From Epiperipatus broadwayi (Eukaryota > Onychophora > Udeonychophora > Euonychophora > Peripatidae), in the NCBI GenBank assembly GCA_028023455.1, contig JAQFVV010000032.1:1304001-1368000 (forward strand): a DNA stretch of 64,000 bases, in the 5' to 3' direction. This document shows positions 61,476 to 64,000 of this stretch, one piece after another. The translations under genes and the position numbers were made by a program. The stretch's first letter is position 1. The number at the start of each line of letters is the position of its first letter. Under the pieces are notes generated by a model that saw only the letters and a program-made list of their open reading frames with translations, did not search any database and was not told the DNA's origin.

Positions 61476-63042
61476 ATGTGCAGGTGTGTGTGTGTAAGCC
61501 TGTAAAATGTGTTAAATTACATATTCTAGAATGTTTTGGTATCCTATCTGAATGAAACTTTTGTAATCTGTTATTGCAACTTTGTTAATTCTTTAATAAA
61601 AAAGAATAGCTAAAATATATCTCAAAAATAAGTAGATATCAATTATGATTATATAATTATGTAAATTATAAGACTAATAAAGACTTGTTTAATGTTGATT
61701 ATGAGGGGGGGAAGGCAGTTAGTAAAATCAGCAGTAATAAAAACTATTTTAATTTGCTTTAATGACGTTTTCATTTAATTATGAGTGTTAATAATATGTA
61801 TAAAATCCATTTATTCTAAATATAAAGAATATATTTTATACTCACTACTATAATCCAAAGACTACTGAAATTGTTTTATACTTAGGTATTATATTCTGAA
61901 GGTTACTACAAAAATTAAAATACTTATGAATATAAAAAACTGTACACAGTATGAAAGATACTTGAAAAACTTGTAATTTTAGATGCATAAAAATTCTCCA
62001 TATTAATAATCACAAAAATAAAAGGAACAAAAAGTATAAATTCAACAAAACTTTCAGCTAATTAATTAAAATAAATAATATAAGTTTAAATTCAAAACTA
62101 AAAAACAAATTCACTAATTCCAAATCAATGCTTCTTTGGTCAAAACTGACCACAGCAACAACGCATAGAAGTGTTTTTCAGACTAAGGCAATTATAAATC
62201 CTTAAATATTTTTTATGTATAGAAATATCATGACTTTTATCTATTTGCCTTTATTGTTTGATATAAATTATTGTTTTAAATTATAATATGCAATTTTCTC
62301 TTTGGCCCTCCAATTTCATTATTCAACTATCCTTAATATTTTATATATTTTGACGTGGATCATATGCTATCTTTTTAGTTTAATCTTTATTCTGTATGTA
62401 TTGTTTTAAAATTGTCCATATTGAACTCATACTGAATTTATGCTTGCTTATATGTATATTATAAGAATTATAGTTTTCTTTTACTTTTGTTTGTTTAATT
62501 GTAATTTTACTCTGAAAGTACAGCAAAATATTAAAATAAAAGATGCTAAATGAAATTAAAAAGTTCTTTTACAATTAAAAAATTATGTTTTCATTCATAT
62601 TCTGTTCTTTGAAAAATTGGATATACTTTTATTTTATGCAAAGTAAGATCTTTATGAAATATTCCTTTGAAGTTAGCATTATTTAAAACTAGTTAAAAAA
62701 AACTGGCCAGTATCAAGAAAGAAAAAAAAAGAATTATTCTTTAAATCAGAAATTGACCAAAACACAATGGCCCACTAAGAGGTTTCGCATTTTTTTAATT
62801 GGAAAAAATAATTTAAATCAAATGCTTATTAAATATTTTAATTCCTAATCAATAATATTGATGTGGTTTTTACATGTATTTCAAATATAAGATGTATTTT
62901 AAAAAAAGCAGCCTTGCACTATTTTGATCCAGCATAAGTGCTCCAAGCATTCATGGCAAACTTGCGCATGATTAGTGTGCAGTTAGTTCTGTTTAGTTAT
63001 AGTTTATCTATAACTAATGGTAGATTCTACAATAATTTAATA
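61476..63042. other. AT-rich DNA, nothing recognised
   Basis: No gene, repeat structure or conserved motif seen. Confidence 0.45.
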
Positions 63043-63927
63043 TACAAAGGGAGATCAAAAATAACTGGAATTATTTTCTGGTATGCATGCCTTTTGTATT
63101 ACATGCTTCTGCTGTTACATATCTCTTGCAGGACTTATCTGCATCAATCTTCCAAATAATGTCATCATAGTGTGAAACCATGGTGCGGCCATTTTTTTGT
63201 AAAGCATGTTTGGCATATTTGTTGATTTTTGTAATGGCTGGAACAGCAGAGGTAAAAAAAAAAGTTGTAATGACTGAAACAGCTTGCAAGCAAGTTGCTC
63301 TAAGAAAAACAAAAGTTTAAAAGTAGTTTAATGGAAGCGGCAAATTTATCTTATCCCACAAAAGCATGAAGAATGAAGTCTAATGTTAAGAAGATGCTGG
63401 GTTTTTTTTTGTTTTTTTTATACAAATGACACTGATTACTCAGAACTTGCTCATAACAATCAAGTGTTTAATACCTACAAGCTGTGGAACCTTTGCATGA
63501 TGCAGTAAAATGTAAACATCCCATTTTGGGGCAAAGTGATGATTGCAAGTTTTGTTACAACACAAACCCTAGAGTATGAAACAATTTCTAATTAAATTCA
63601 GCATGACCCAGATTTCCATCAGCCATATTCATTCAATCTCAGTCTGTACAACTTTTCATTCTTTCAAATAAAAAAATATTTCACCAATATTTTTTTTTTT
63701 TTTGCAGACCTACAACTGATGAAGAAAAAACCAATGGAGATATTAATTAAAAGGTATCACTTTGCAAATTTCCAGTATCACTTTGCAAATTTCCAGACTA
63801 CTTTGAAAAATGAAAAACCACATTTAGACTGGTGCACTGCATTAAAAAGACTATTCAATTTGCAACACCAAAAATAAATACACAATTTTTTATTACAAAA
63901 TTCCAATTACCCCCCCCCCCTTATATG
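63043..63927 (+). mobile_element. Internally deleted mariner-like element
   Basis: Left end tacaaagggagatcaaaaat followed by aactggaattatttt; right end read inwards acatataaggggg, a G-run, then taattggaattttg: imperfect inverted repeats of about 35 bp. The interior on the plus strand carries C-terminal transposase remnants in broken frames: TNDTDYSELAHNNQVFNTYK at 63422-63480, QHDPDFHQPYSFNLSLYNFS at about 63600-63658 (family: PPYSPDLxPxDFFLFP), and LKNEKPHLDWCTALKRLF at about 63805-63858. At 885 bp it is shorter than a normal 1.3-kb mariner, and the N-terminal half is unrecognisable. Confidence 0.5.
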
Positions 63928-64000
63928 TATTGTATTTATTAAGTTGGATGCAGCTCTTGTATTTTTTTTTTCATGTGACCCTTGGAGTACTTAATGTCAG

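Overview
The window reads as nuclear DNA of an invertebrate animal with a large, repeat-rich genome. By eye it is about three quarters A+T. It has no dense ORFs, it has GT-AG splice signals, and it carries fossils of LINEs, a Ty3-type retrotransposon, hAT and mariner transposons, tRNA-derived SINEs and MITEs. The mix fits several lineages (for example an arachnid or a mollusc) and I cannot name the species.

Host gene: one gene is supported, on the minus strand, a RhoGAP protein most like FAM13A/FAM13B. Three coding exons are visible: a 23-codon start exon (51299-51415, ATG at 51367), an exon leading into the RhoGAP domain (27013-27199), and an exon with the arginine-finger region (10156-10365). 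Phases match at both junctions. The introns are about 24.1 kb (27200-51298) and 16.6 kb (10366-27012). The rest of the domain must lie below 10156 or outside the window; I did not find it.

Layout: 1-10155 is intron with two TIR transposons (3575-5386, 7510-9119). 10366-27012 is the 16.6-kb intron, holding a third TIR transposon (10723-12062), a diverged palindrome (12175-13340), a foldback repeat (14430-14910), a nested composite of about 7.2 kb (15281-22520), a mariner fossil (23373-24020), a repeat cluster and a SINE (26053-26193). 27200-51298 is the 24-kb intron, holding a fourth TIR transposon (31975-33065), a Ty3 pol fossil (33190-35215), MITEs, an hAT transposase fossil (36443-37960), a 212-bp palindrome (42374-42585), two LINE fossils (43637-45480, 45650-49340) and a large palindromic repeat (49730-51010). 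Upstream of the start exon is an hAT transposon (52734-57902) with an RTE-type LINE inside it, then mostly plain AT-rich DNA, and an internally deleted mariner (63043-63927).

Most interesting: the four TIR transposons form one non-autonomous family. Each begins GGT, each is flanked by an 8-bp target duplication (two perfect, two 7/8), and a 15-bp core close to CCACTTGATGGCGTT starts exactly 26 bp from the end at six termini and 25 bp at a seventh. Three of the four share a subterminal block, and each has its own internal tandem repeats. The core resembles the CTCF consensus. No transposase for the family is visible here.
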